A DNA stretch of 44,810 nt from DAOOWV01 sp035371485 (GTDB lineage: Bacteria > Patescibacteriota > Dojkabacteria > JAFGLO01): positions 1-44,810 of the forward strand of contig DAOOWV010000006.1 in assembly GCA_035371485.1 (NCBI GenBank). Reading direction: 5' to 3'. Below, one piece after another: positions 17,891 through 26,601 of this stretch. Both the position numbers and the translations under genes were made by a program. How positions within the stretch are numbered: position 1 is the stretch's first letter; every line of letters starts with the position of its first letter. The notes below the pieces were generated by a model. It did no database searches, was not told the origin of the DNA, and saw nothing but the letters and a program-made list of their open reading frames with translations.

Positions 17891-17899
17891 TGGTATAAT
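17891..17899 (+). promoter_or_regulatory. Extended -10 promoter element
   Basis: TGGTATAAT matches the extended -10 form TGnTATAAT. The -35 region is weak (TTTATT at 17871-17876, 17-bp spacer), as usual for extended -10 promoters. It lies 97 bp before the helicase ATG at 17996. Confidence 0.55.
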
Positions 17900-17995
17900 T
17901 CCCATCTGTTTGATATGGTAGTTGCCAAATAAGTGTTGATTTAATTATTTTCGGACATCTATTAACCAAACGAAAATAAATTCTATACTTATTAT

Positions 17996-19192
17996 ATGAA
18001 CAACTACAGATCCAGACGTAACAATTTCAACTCAAATCCCTATAGATCAAGACGAAGAAGTTGGCAAAACAGAAAGCGCTTTAAACCCGAAACAATTACC
18101 ATTGATCAATTAATTTCAAAGGCTGTTAACGAAAAACCCATTAATATTTATGTCGACGACTACAAATATTCTCAATTTGATCTAAATCCTGTTTTAATAA
18201 AAAACATCTATCACAAAGGCTATAGTTGTCCTACTCAAATCCAATTTCAAGCTATTCCAGAAATACTTAAAGGAAAAGATGTGTTGGGGCTTGCAAATAC
18301 TGGTTCAGGAAAAACCTCTGCATTTTTAATTCCAATGATCAATAAGGTTATAGAAAACCGAAATAATAAATGTCTAATTATAGTTCCAACAAGGGAACTG
18401 GCTATGCAAATTCAAGATGAATTACGTTCATTATCACAAAATACAGGAATAAAGAGTCTATTAATAATTGGAGGAAACAGTATTGGTATGCAAATTGCCC
18501 AACTACGCAAAAATCCCGAATTTGTAATTTGTACCCCAGGAAGATTAAAAGATCTCTTTCAAAGAAAAGTAATAATCCTTGATAAATTTAATAATGTGAT
18601 TTTAGATGAAGTCGATAGAATGTTGGATATGGGATTTATTAATGATATTAAGTTAATAATTGAGCAAGTTAACTCTCAAAGACAATCACTATTCTTCGCA
18701 GCAACAATGAACAAAAAAGCAGAGGGGTTAGCAAATTCACTTCTTACTAACCCAGTAAAAATACAAACCGAAATACAATCACCAGGAAAAAATGTCGATC
18801 AGGACGTAATTAGGCTTGAAAAAGGGCAATCTAAATTGGATGCTTTAGTAAAATTATTATCTGAAACAGCTCTTCATAAGGTTTTAATCTTTACATCTAC
18901 TAAAAGAGAAGCTGATAGACTACGTAAAACTTTAAATCAAAACAACCATTTGCTTGTTGATGCCCTTCATGGTGATAAAAGACAAAATCAAAGAACCAAA
19001 ATTTTATATGACTTTAAAACAGGAAAAACCAAAATACTTATTGCAACCGATGTAGCCTCGAGAGGTATTGACGTAAACGATATATCGCATGTTATCAATT
19101 ACGACATGCCTAACAACTATGATGATTACATACATAGAATAGGAAGAACCGGTAGGGCAGGCAAAAAAGGATTTGCTCTCACATTTGTTTAA
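17996..19192 (+). CDS. DEAD-box family RNA helicase (DEVD variant)
   Basis: An ATP-dependent RNA helicase of 398 residues, probably acting in ribosome assembly or RNA turnover. Motifs run in order: Q motif (PTQIQFQAIPEIL), I (ANTGSGKTS), Ia (PTRELAMQIQ), II as DEVD rather than DEAD (ILDEVDRMLDMGF), III as AAT (FFAATM), V (ATDVASRGID) and VI (YIHRIGRTGRAGKKG). The N-terminus is Arg/Asn/Ser-rich (YRSRRNNFNSNPYRSRRRSW), likely an RNA-binding tail. The protein ends about ten residues after motif VI, so it has no C-terminal accessory domain. DEVD is a known tolerated variation of motif II. Confidence 0.93.
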   Translation: MNNYRSRRNNFNSNPYRSRRRSWQNRKRFKPETITIDQLISKAVNEKPINIYVDDYKYSQFDLNPVLIKNIYHKGYSCPTQIQFQAIPEILKGKDVLGLANTGSGKTSAFLIPMINKVIENRNNKCLIIVPTRELAMQIQDELRSLSQNTGIKSLLIIGGNSIGMQIAQLRKNPEFVICTPGRLKDLFQRKVIILDKFNNVILDEVDRMLDMGFINDIKLIIEQVNSQRQSLFFAATMNKKAEGLANSLLTNPVKIQTEIQSPGKNVDQDVIRLEKGQSKLDALVKLLSETALHKVLIFTSTKREADRLRKTLNQNNHLLVDALHGDKRQNQRTKILYDFKTGKTKILIATDVASRGIDVNDISHVINYDMPNNYDDYIHRIGRTGRAGKKGFALTFV

Positions 19193-19268
19193 TAGAATTA
19201 ATTGTCAACTATTCTTTAAAATATCCAGTTGTGATAAAATTAGGTATATCTAAATTTTTCAACATTCT

Positions 19269-20420
19269 ATGTCTGAAGAAAAAAGAGTATCTAAGACCAC
19301 AGAGAAGGTTATATCTTCTCAAGTTGTTCCCAAGCCCTCAAAAAATATACTTAAGAACAATCCTATCACCAACAAAATTAAGGAGCTTGGAGGAGCAATA
19401 AAGGCAATTCCATTGGGAATACTACTTCTTCTCTTAGGGTTATATTTGACCTATGCTTCCGTTATAAAAGTGAAAGAAATCTCGAAGATTGTAGAAAATT
19501 CTGAAGAAATCTCTGCAGAAGATGCTAAAAAGGATAATGAGTTAGCATTTTACTCAGGTAAACCAGAATTACTTGCTTCAAACAGCTTTGAATATAAGAC
19601 ATGTAACAAGTCATATAGGTGTTATGAAGAAGATGACTATACTACTGAGGAAATTGAAAACGTAATTTTCCTATCTGCTACCTTTGAAAGGTATGAACAA
19701 AAAGAACAAAAGAAGGAAGAGACAAGAACTAAGGTTGTAGATGGGGAAGAGATTGAAGAAACTGTGGAAGTTACTGAATTAGTAGAAGACTGGGAAGTTA
19801 AAAAAGAACTGGAAAATTGGTACGGATTTAGTGTTGGAAAAATTAGAGTAGAAGACCCGAAAGAGTCAATGCAGTATTTTGAAAAAGACGAAACAACTGT
19901 TGAAAATGTTTATATCCCCAATCTTTCAACTCCATATATTTCAAGAGCAGATGCCTCCGACAAAGTTGGTTCGACACGACTGGTAATTACAAGCTATTCC
20001 CTCCCAGATGAAATTAACTTATTTGGAGAAGTGAAAGATAGTAAAATAAATATTGATAACACATTTATTATTACAGATCAAGATAAACCGGAACTTGTTG
20101 AAACATTAAAAAGTAAGGAAAAGGGGAGTAGAACCTTTATGCGATTTCTTGCATGGTTAGCACTTACAATTGGATTTATGACCGTTTTAGGTCCAATTAT
20201 GTCAATAATTGAAATCATTCCGTTTGCTGGGAAAATTGCAAACTTTATAGCACTTGTAATTGGGGCAATAATTTCAGCAATTGTTGTGTTTGTTGGAGTA
20301 ATAATTGGTAAATTCTGGTGGTTATTTGTAATAATTATTATTGCTTTAATCGGAGGAGGTATTTATCTTTTGATTAATTCACGCAAACCAGAATCAGATA
20401 AAATCCAATCTACAAGCTGA
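19269..20420 (+). CDS. TMEM43-family-like membrane protein
   Basis: This 383-residue protein has an N-terminal membrane helix (about 45-65, IPLGILLLLLGLYLTYASV), a large charged loop domain of about 200 residues, and three closely spaced C-terminal helices from about 295. The C-terminal part (FLAWLALTIGFMTVLGPIMS, then IIEIIPFAGKIANFIALVIG) closely follows the pattern of the TMEM43/LUMA family: one N-terminal helix, a soluble domain, and a block of helices containing IPF-G. The molecular role of bacterial members is unknown to me. The loop holds a Lys/Glu-rich coiled stretch near EQKEQKKEETR. Its 3' end overlaps the convergent minus-strand gene by 58 bp, so the two transcripts interfere. Confidence 0.7.
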   Translation: MSEEKRVSKTTEKVISSQVVPKPSKNILKNNPITNKIKELGGAIKAIPLGILLLLLGLYLTYASVIKVKEISKIVENSEEISAEDAKKDNELAFYSGKPELLASNSFEYKTCNKSYRCYEEDDYTTEEIENVIFLSATFERYEQKEQKKEETRTKVVDGEEIEETVEVTELVEDWEVKKELENWYGFSVGKIRVEDPKESMQYFEKDETTVENVYIPNLSTPYISRADASDKVGSTRLVITSYSLPDEINLFGEVKDSKINIDNTFIITDQDKPELVETLKSKEKGSRTFMRFLAWLALTIGFMTVLGPIMSIIEIIPFAGKIANFIALVIGAIISAIVVFVGVIIGKFWWLFVIIIIALIGGGIYLLINSRKPESDKIQSTS

Positions 20421-20995
20421 AAGACGACAACTGATATTGCATAAAACAGAAGATACAACTCAAAAGCTACAACTCCATATATTGGAGTGAATGTTCCAAT
20501 GAAAACAATAATACCAAACAATAAGTACGATAAAGATGCAGAAAATATAACTTTATAACGCTTATATTTAAGCCTTCTACTTGAAACAATCAGTGTACTT
20601 ATTATTAAACCTACAAGAAATATAATTGCAAAAGACCAATGTATTATCCTCTGTAAGCAAAACATACAATTACCGTAATTGGCTGGAAATATACCAAGAC
20701 CCACCACACCAAATGAAGGTAATGTGCATAGGAGTTGCTCAAATTTAGTATACTTTTTGTGTTCCGAATAACCAAGCCAAAAAATTAACAAAAACAAGCC
20801 AGTAACAATCAACGTCGAATTAAACCAAAATGCACTTGATAAATATGCACCAAGATTACTGATTGCCGGCCAATATCTATCTAATGACGGATGTCTTGAA
20901 TAAGCAAAAGCAGATCCACCAAGACCAATAATTAAAGCAACAAAACCCGAAGCTCTAAACAACCTTCCAAATTTAATCAGTAATGTAGAAAACAT
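20363..20995 (-). CDS. Six-helix membrane protein, DUF998-like
   Basis: A 210-residue protein with six predicted membrane helices: about 15-35, 56-78, 87-105, 118-138, 148-170 and 178-200. The pattern SNLGAY...WFNSTLIVTG...GLGIFPANYG...HW is like DUF998-type membrane proteins, in which Ser/Gly, a FP motif and a His recur at the same helix ends. A CMFC pair sits in the loop between helices 3 and 4, unusual for that family and possibly redox-active. Function is unknown. The gene follows the cysteine desulfurase on the same strand by 10 bp, so the two are probably co-transcribed, and its end overlaps the opposing TMEM43-like gene. Confidence 0.6.
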   Translation of the reverse strand: MFSTLLIKFGRLFRASGFVALIIGLGGSAFAYSRHPSLDRYWPAISNLGAYLSSAFWFNSTLIVTGLFLLIFWLGYSEHKKYTKFEQLLCTLPSFGVVGLGIFPANYGNCMFCLQRIIHWSFAIIFLVGLIISTLIVSSRRLKYKRYKVIFSASLSYLLFGIIVFIGTFTPIYGVVAFELYLLFYAISVVVFQLVDWILSDSGLRELIKR

Positions 20996-21005
20996 TTTAA
21001 TTGGA

Positions 21006-22163
21006 TTATTTTAATGGAGACATTTCCCTTAATTTTTTTATAATCTCCGGCATTACTTCAATTATGTAGTCCACATCATCCTCAGTATTCCTATCTGACA
21101 AGGTAAACCTTACAGAACCATGAGCCACTTCATGAGATAAACCAATTGCAAGTAAAACATGTGAAGGATCAAGCGAGCCCGATGTACAAGCAGAACCACT
21201 CGAAGCACAAATACCTTTTGAGTCAAGCAATAGAAGAATGGATTCTCCTTCGACCTTTGCAAATGAAAAGTTTGCATTTCCTGGAAGTCTCTGCTCTCTA
21301 TGTCCATTAATTCTTACATCTTCGATATTTTTCATTATTCCAGTTATTAATCTTTCTCTCAAGGCTATAAGCTTCTTAGATTTAGCATCAATATCTTTAC
21401 ATGCTAGCTCAATGGCTTTTCCCAAACCAACAATGCCTGGAACATTTTCTGTCCCAGCTCTTTTTTTCCTTTCCTGTCCACCACCATGCATAAATGGTTC
21501 AAGTTTTATTCCTTTTTTGACATATAAAACACCAACACCTTTTGGACCTCTAAACTTATGTGCAGAAAGAGATAGCATATCAACAGGAAGTTTGGATAAA
21601 TCAATTGGAATATTTCCAACTGCCTGTACAGCATCAGTATGAAACGGAATTCCATTCTGTCTTGCAATTTCCCCTATTTTTTCTATAGGTTGAATTGTTC
21701 CTATTTCATTATTTGCAAACATAATACTAATCAATATCGTATCTTTTCTAATTGCCTTTTTTAAATCATCAACAGAGACTAATCCATCCTTATCAACAGG
21801 AAGATAAGTTATTTCATATCCTTTTTTTTGAAGATACTTGCACGTATCCAAAACGGCATGATGTTCAATTGCAGATGTTATTATGTGTTTTCCTTTTGTT
21901 GTATTGGCATCGACAGTACCAATAATTGCCCAATTATCTGACTCAGTTCCTCCACTTGTAAAAAAAATCTCCTCTGGCAAACATCCCAGTGCAAAAGCTA
22001 CCTGTCCTCTTGCCTTCTCAATAGCCATTTTACTGTTTTGTCCAATTGTATAAATAGTAGATGCATTTCCATAACCCTGCTCAAAAAAAGGCAACATCTC
22101 TGCAATTACTCGACTATCAACTGAGGTTGTTGCAGAATTATCAACATAAATTGTTCTTTGCAT
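21006..22163 (-). CDS. Cysteine desulfurase, NifS/IscS type
   Basis: A PLP enzyme that takes sulfur from cysteine and passes it as a persulfide to Fe-S or tRNA-thiolation partners. The 385-residue product has the fold type I layout. DNSATTSVD lies near the N-terminus, SGGTESDNWAI at 70-80 and the SAIEHHAV histidine near 101 stacks on PLP. HTDAVQ carries the Asp/Gln pair near 185, and the Schiff-base Lys is K203 in SAHKFRGPKG. The mobile-loop Cys is C326 in SSGSACTSGS. No iscU, sufBCD or mnmA gene is next to it. The short active loop with SGSACTSGS fits group I (NifS/IscS) rather than SufS enzymes. Confidence 0.93.
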   Translation of the reverse strand: MQRTIYVDNSATTSVDSRVIAEMLPFFEQGYGNASTIYTIGQNSKMAIEKARGQVAFALGCLPEEIFFTSGGTESDNWAIIGTVDANTTKGKHIITSAIEHHAVLDTCKYLQKKGYEITYLPVDKDGLVSVDDLKKAIRKDTILISIMFANNEIGTIQPIEKIGEIARQNGIPFHTDAVQAVGNIPIDLSKLPVDMLSLSAHKFRGPKGVGVLYVKKGIKLEPFMHGGGQERKKRAGTENVPGIVGLGKAIELACKDIDAKSKKLIALRERLITGIMKNIEDVRINGHREQRLPGNANFSFAKVEGESILLLLDSKGICASSGSACTSGSLDPSHVLLAIGLSHEVAHGSVRFTLSDRNTEDDVDYIIEVMPEIIKKLREMSPLK

Positions 22164-22241
22164 ATAAAATTTGATTGTAAAATTACATAATGTATTGTAC
22201 CATACTAGCTAATAATCCGCATAATTTTATTTAAACAATTA

Positions 22242-22739
22242 GTGAATGAAACTATAAAAAAATTAATTGTATTCACACTGTCTTTGTTCATTTTAGGATT
22301 ATTTTTCTCGATTAGTGCAACAAAGGTTTTCGCAAAATATGAGCAAGCAATTTTATTTCTATCACCCGATTGTTCGGATTGTGAGGAACTAAAAAATAAA
22401 GTAAAAGAAAATAAAATTGAAGATAGTACGGAGTTCAGTATTTATGATCTTGGAGAGCAAGAAGGTAGCAATAAGTATAAAGAGATTGCTTATGATACAT
22501 GCCAATTAAAAGAGGAAACGACTCCACTTCTTTATATTAATGATGAGTGTATAACCCAAAAAACAAGAATTGAAAAAATAATTGATACTCTTCCGGCAGA
22601 AATTTCAAATTATAAAAAGGGTAAACGCAACACGGAAATATTGATTGGAATAATAGCTGTTATTTTATTATTACTTATTCCACTTGGAAAGGTAATAAGT
22701 AATTCAAAGAAAAAGGTTATTTCAAAAGAAAACAAATGA
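22242..22739 (+). CDS. Exported thioredoxin/glutaredoxin-like protein
   Basis: A 165-residue protein with a GTG start. Residues about 8-30 form a signal or anchor segment (LIVFTLSLFILGLFFSISAT) with a possible cleavage after VFA. A small thioredoxin-like domain follows, with the active-site motif CSDC in SPDCSDCEELKNKV and a Pro in the cis-Pro position (TTPLLYINDECI). A second membrane helix (about 129-150) and a Lys-rich tail end the protein. So the redox domain is probably held on the outer face of the membrane by two helices. It is divergent from the cysteine desulfurase and convergent with the split membrane gene downstream. Confidence 0.7.
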   Translation: MNETIKKLIVFTLSLFILGLFFSISATKVFAKYEQAILFLSPDCSDCEELKNKVKENKIEDSTEFSIYDLGEQEGSNKYKEIAYDTCQLKEETTPLLYINDECITQKTRIEKIIDTLPAEISNYKKGKRNTEILIGIIAVILLLLIPLGKVISNSKKKVISKENK

Positions 22740-22745
22740 AGTCTT

Positions 22746-23436
22746 TTATCTGAGTACCTTAACTTGATTGACCCACATCTTTAACTCCGAAAATCCAAAG
22801 AACACAAGCACAGTTCCACCAACCATTTCAAACATTTCTTCAAACAACAAGACTGTTTCATACCTTTGACTAAAAAATACTTCATCCAAAGTACCAATAA
22901 ATTCAAACCCAAATGCACCCACAAAAAACAAACATGTTCCTAAAACTAAAGGGATCAATCTTTTTCCATACTGCTTTAAGATATTTTTCAGAATATAAAG
23001 AACCCAAGCGACCCCTAAAGGAAAAAATGGAAGTACATATATTATCCAAATCGATGACTGAAACCCAAAACTTTGGAATAGAGACTCATACCAAGAAGTA
23101 ATGGCTGGAATTAAATCCCTAATATAGTATGGTAATGTTTCATGAATTTCCGCAGCCTCATCAAAACCCATCAATAAAAAAAATTGTCAATCCGATCCAA
23201 AAATAATTATCCTTTTTATTTTTATTACTTAAAACCAAATGATTAATTATAAAAACTGACAGACAGATAGACCCAACCACAATTAATTTAAAAGCTTGAT
23301 ACATTGTAGGTACATTTCTTTCCCAATCAATATTGAAAAGACCATATTTTTTACCAAAGACCAAATGCAATAATAACATCAGAAAATCTACTAATAATAA
23401 CAATATTGCTATTCTTTGTTGTTTATTAATCTTCAT
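22746..23436 (-). pseudogene. Membrane protein gene split by a T8-run frameshift
   Basis: Two overlapping minus-strand frames (23436 to 23161 and 23174 to 22746) look like one gene of about 230 residues. The first ends WIGLTIFFIDGF at a run of eight T on the coding strand (A8 at 23176-23183). With seven T the reading becomes GLTIFLLMGFDEAAEIHETL and runs straight into the second frame. A hydrophobic helix followed by a DE...IHE motif is a common pattern in polytopic bacterial membrane proteins, which supports the join. Five to six membrane helices are expected. The indel may be a sequencing error, a null mutation, or a slippery tract that is rescued by transcript slippage. Function unknown. 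Confidence 0.6.
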
Positions 23437-23565
23437 CTAATAACCGACAATTTTATTAATATATGGTATGATATCATGTAACCACTTCTGAAACAAACAT
23501 TACACACTTGAACAATTCACGATTATAAAGCATAATAATATAGTTTTTATTTAAATATTCGTTTA

Positions 23566-25173
23566 ATGAAATCTAAAAAAATATTAATAACCTCTATTGT
23601 ACTTATAGGAATTTCTATACTTTCCTGCGTTCTCTCACTTGGATATATCTATTTTAAAAACAGGGACAGTAAAAAATATAACCCATTTTATACCATTAAG
23701 GAGGAATCTTACAACATTAAAAACCAAACTATTGAAAGAGAGCTGATCGTTCAAAAGATCTCCCAAGATAACGATAGTTTCGATGAAGTGCTATCAGAAA
23801 ACAAAGTCACTGAAAAAATAAAGGAATCAAAAGAGAACAAAGAAATATCAGCAAATTTTTCATACTCCGACTCTAATATGGACCAACCCAAAGAATGTGA
23901 ATTATATATTCACGATTCAGATAAATACAGTAAATGTAGTGATGATGAATGGTACTCAGACGATTTTTCATCTATTGACGATTTAATCGAAGAACAAAAC
24001 GTAATTAACATTTTCGTGAAGTATGAAAATTATTTTACTCTTAGAAAAAACCTAAATAATATCCTTGTTCAAATCTACAATAAGGATCAATGGGTAGAGA
24101 CCAAAGAGGAAAATCAAACAACTTTCGAAAGCACTCAAACAGACACAGTTCAAAAAATTCTCGATATCTCATCAATTGATAAATTTTTATCCAGCACCAA
24201 GCAAGAAATAGACCGTGACAGCATAAAAACTTCCGTTAAGATTGTTGCAAAAAATAATCAGATAAATGAAATCGAATTTCAAATTTCATTTTTATTTGAA
24301 GAGAAAGATCATAATTTCAATAAGCAAAATAATAAATTGACAATAACTTCAAAGACCAAATTCTTAAACATTAATTCAACTGAAACACAAATTAATATTG
24401 ATGAAATTACAGCTAAAATTGATCCTGTTATTAAATTAACCAAATCTGCAAAAGCACATCAAGAAATTGAAAATTTAACAATAAACGCCACTTCAAACTT
24501 TGTAAACCACTATACTTCATCATCTTATAAATCTGAAGATCATTTTAGCATTACAGAAACGCACAAAATTAACACTAAAGATGAATTAGCTTTAATTGAT
24601 TACAATGCTCAAATAACATATGATAAAGGAAACTATTACCAATCTAAGGAAAACAAAATCGGAACTGTATACAGATATCAAGATAACTGTATGACAAAGT
24701 CAGATGATATTGAATCCTGTTATGAAATTTATTATTACAGTATTGACTCACTCTGGACTGGTTGGACATATTTTGAAGATGTATTATTAATGATTAATGA
24801 ACCCAGTACTGTTCCAAAAGATTCTATTAAGTACATTGGAAACGAATTAATAAATGGTGAAAATTATTTTCTATACGAAATTGATGCTAATAAATTTGAG
24901 TATTTAACATTAAAAAGAACAAACGTATATGATTCTACTCAAGAAGGTACTGTTAAAATTTGGTTAAAAGAATCAACAAACCAAATATATAAAATACATA
25001 TAACTTTTACGGAAGAATATACCGAAAATGGTGAAAGCGGAGAAAGTATGTATAATTTCGACGTTAAAACAACTTACGACACAACGTTTAAACTAGCAGA
25101 CATTAATAATACCGAATTTACATTCCCTGAAGACATTAAAGAGGAAATTCAGAAGGATACAGATTATTATTAA
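23566..25173 (+). CDS. Large anchored extracytoplasmic protein, unknown
   Basis: An intact 535-residue protein with an N-terminal membrane helix (about 6-30, ILITSIVLIGISILSCVLSL). The rest is a hydrophilic, Lys/Glu/Asn/Ser-rich region predicted to be outside the membrane. The segment from about residue 300 on alternates short strands (YYQSKENKIGTVYRYQDNCM, YEIYYYSIDSLWTGWTYF), resembling a beta-rich lipoprotein-carrier-like or LppX-like fold, but I cannot assign a family. SILSC is a poor lipobox, so I favour a membrane anchor over a lipoprotein. The stop codon overlaps the stop of the convergent glycosyltransferase by four bases. Confidence 0.65.
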   Translation: MKSKKILITSIVLIGISILSCVLSLGYIYFKNRDSKKYNPFYTIKEESYNIKNQTIERELIVQKISQDNDSFDEVLSENKVTEKIKESKENKEISANFSYSDSNMDQPKECELYIHDSDKYSKCSDDEWYSDDFSSIDDLIEEQNVINIFVKYENYFTLRKNLNNILVQIYNKDQWVETKEENQTTFESTQTDTVQKILDISSIDKFLSSTKQEIDRDSIKTSVKIVAKNNQINEIEFQISFLFEEKDHNFNKQNNKLTITSKTKFLNINSTETQINIDEITAKIDPVIKLTKSAKAHQEIENLTINATSNFVNHYTSSSYKSEDHFSITETHKINTKDELALIDYNAQITYDKGNYYQSKENKIGTVYRYQDNCMTKSDDIESCYEIYYYSIDSLWTGWTYFEDVLLMINEPSTVPKDSIKYIGNELINGENYFLYEIDANKFEYLTLKRTNVYDSTQEGTVKIWLKESTNQIYKIHITFTEEYTENGESGESMYNFDVKTTYDTTFKLADINNTEFTFPEDIKEEIQKDTDYY

Positions 25174-26300
25174 AACTGTTTAAGATATTGAGTCCATTCT
25201 TCGACAAAACGCTTCTCAGAAAGATGTACAACTGTTTTGCTTATTTCATAAGAGTCAAATTTAGTGTTTTCCAATTTAATAATTGATTCTGCAATATCAG
25301 TTTTATCAAGACTATCAAAATAAGTTCCATTCGTCCCAGATAACAAATGTTCCCTTATTCCACCTCTGTTATATGCAATTACTGGTACTCCAAAAGTCAT
25401 GGCTTCCAATGGTGCAATCCCAAAATCTTCATCTGCACAAAAAATAAAGCCTTTCGCATTTCTTAACAACTCATATTTTACTTTATCGCTAACAAAACCG
25501 GTAAATTTTACGTTCGTATTTGACATTTTTTGTAAGCGTTTTCTTTCATTTCCTTCTCCAACAATAATCAATTTCCTATCTGGAAGCAGACCATTAAAAC
25601 AGTTTACCAATACTTCTAAATTTTTATTTGGAACCAACCTTCCAATAGTTATGTAATAATCCCCTTTGCCCTCTTTTATTTTTTCTTGCTTGTTTTCAAT
25701 CACATCGACAGCAATAACTGGAGGATATATTACTAAAGAATCTCTTTTATAATATTTTTTGATCCGTTCTTGAACAGTTTTAGATATTGAAACAACATGG
25801 TCAGCTCTACGTGACGCAGAAAAATCCCATATTCGCAGATATGACAAATATAAATTCATAATACTAGATAAAAATCCAAACTTCCTCCTTATTATCGAAT
25901 CATAATCTTTAGCATTACTCCAAATAAACCTCATCGGAGTATTGTAGTAAACAATGTGTTTTTGACTACTATTAGTTATAACTCCATGTGCAAAAGAGTG
26001 TGAGTTAGTGATGACTAAATCATAATTTAACAAATTATATGATTCAACCGTTAATGGTGAAAATAATGTGCTAAATATTTCAGTAGGGAAAAGCTTTGTT
26101 TTATATATTAGTGTGTGAAGTTTTGAAAAATGAATATTTACATCCTTATCATTATAAAAATAACTGAAATTACGAGAATCATAAATAGTAGTATAAATAT
26201 CCAAGGTGTTAATTATCTTTTTAAAAGAAAGCAGCAATTGTTCACTGCCACCATATGACTTTATCCAATCATGAACAATAGCAACTTTTAATCGCCCCAT
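25170..26300 (-). CDS. GT4-family glycosyltransferase
   Basis: A 376-residue GT-B glycosyltransferase that probably adds a sugar from a nucleotide donor to a cell-surface glycan or lipid. The N-terminal domain starts KVAIVHDWIKSYGGSEQLLL with the Gly-rich acceptor loop. The C-terminal donor domain has GRLVPNKNLEVLVNCF, IVGEGNERKRL, VKFTGFVSDKVKYELL and the E-x7-E signature EDFGIAPLEAM with GVPVIAYNRGG. All are typical of family 4 retaining enzymes. Acceptor and sugar are not readable from sequence. The start is one base after the antitoxin-like gene, so the two are co-transcribed, probably with the ABC exporter upstream on the same strand. Confidence 0.9.
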   Translation of the reverse strand: MGRLKVAIVHDWIKSYGGSEQLLLSFKKIINTLDIYTTIYDSRNFSYFYNDKDVNIHFSKLHTLIYKTKLFPTEIFSTLFSPLTVESYNLLNYDLVITNSHSFAHGVITNSSQKHIVYYNTPMRFIWSNAKDYDSIIRRKFGFLSSIMNLYLSYLRIWDFSASRRADHVVSISKTVQERIKKYYKRDSLVIYPPVIAVDVIENKQEKIKEGKGDYYITIGRLVPNKNLEVLVNCFNGLLPDRKLIIVGEGNERKRLQKMSNTNVKFTGFVSDKVKYELLRNAKGFIFCADEDFGIAPLEAMTFGVPVIAYNRGGIREHLLSGTNGTYFDSLDKTDIAESIIKLENTKFDSYEISKTVVHLSEKRFVEEWTQYLKQF

Positions 26301-26301
26301 T

Positions 26302-26580
26302 TTATAACCTATTATTCAAGAGATCCTGTTGTATTTTTCTCAACTCATCCGTTGAAAATGTTGGGCTTGAACCTGTTGGTGCATTTTGAGCGACTTTTAC
26401 ACCATTTGATGGTGTAGGGGATACATTATTATTGGTAATAGAATCAGCTGGAACAATTTTTGCAATTACTTTACCTCTTCTCTTTATATGAACAGTAATT
26501 CCCTGATAATAAACTCTATTTAATAGTTCTCCCATAGCTTGTCTCAATTGAACAGCATTAACATTAACAACATTTTCCAT
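26302..26580 (-). CDS. Phd/YefM antitoxin-like protein without a toxin
   Basis: A 92-residue protein whose first 45 residues (VNAVQLRQAMGELLNRVYYQ, then HIKRRGKVIAKIVP) match the Phd/YefM fold: a strand, a helix leading to a basic strand and a K/R-G-K-V-x-A-x-I-V-P end. The C-terminal half is a Ser/Pro/Asn linker ending in a short helix (TDELRKIQQDLLNN), the place where such antitoxins grip a toxin. No RelE, Doc or PIN-like toxin gene lies next to it. Instead it sits between an ABC exporter and a glycosyltransferase. It may be an orphan antitoxin or a DNA-binding autoregulator of this surface-glycan cluster; the second is inference. Confidence 0.65.
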   Translation of the reverse strand: MENVVNVNAVQLRQAMGELLNRVYYQGITVHIKRRGKVIAKIVPADSITNNNVSPTPSNGVKVAQNAPTGSSPTFSTDELRKIQQDLLNNRL

Positions 26581-26601
26581 AACAGGACAGATTTAACTTA
26601 T

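Noticed and set aside
19201..19268. A promoter for the TMEM43-like gene
   Set aside because: TAAAAT at 19235-19240 is present but no -35 is found at a workable distance.
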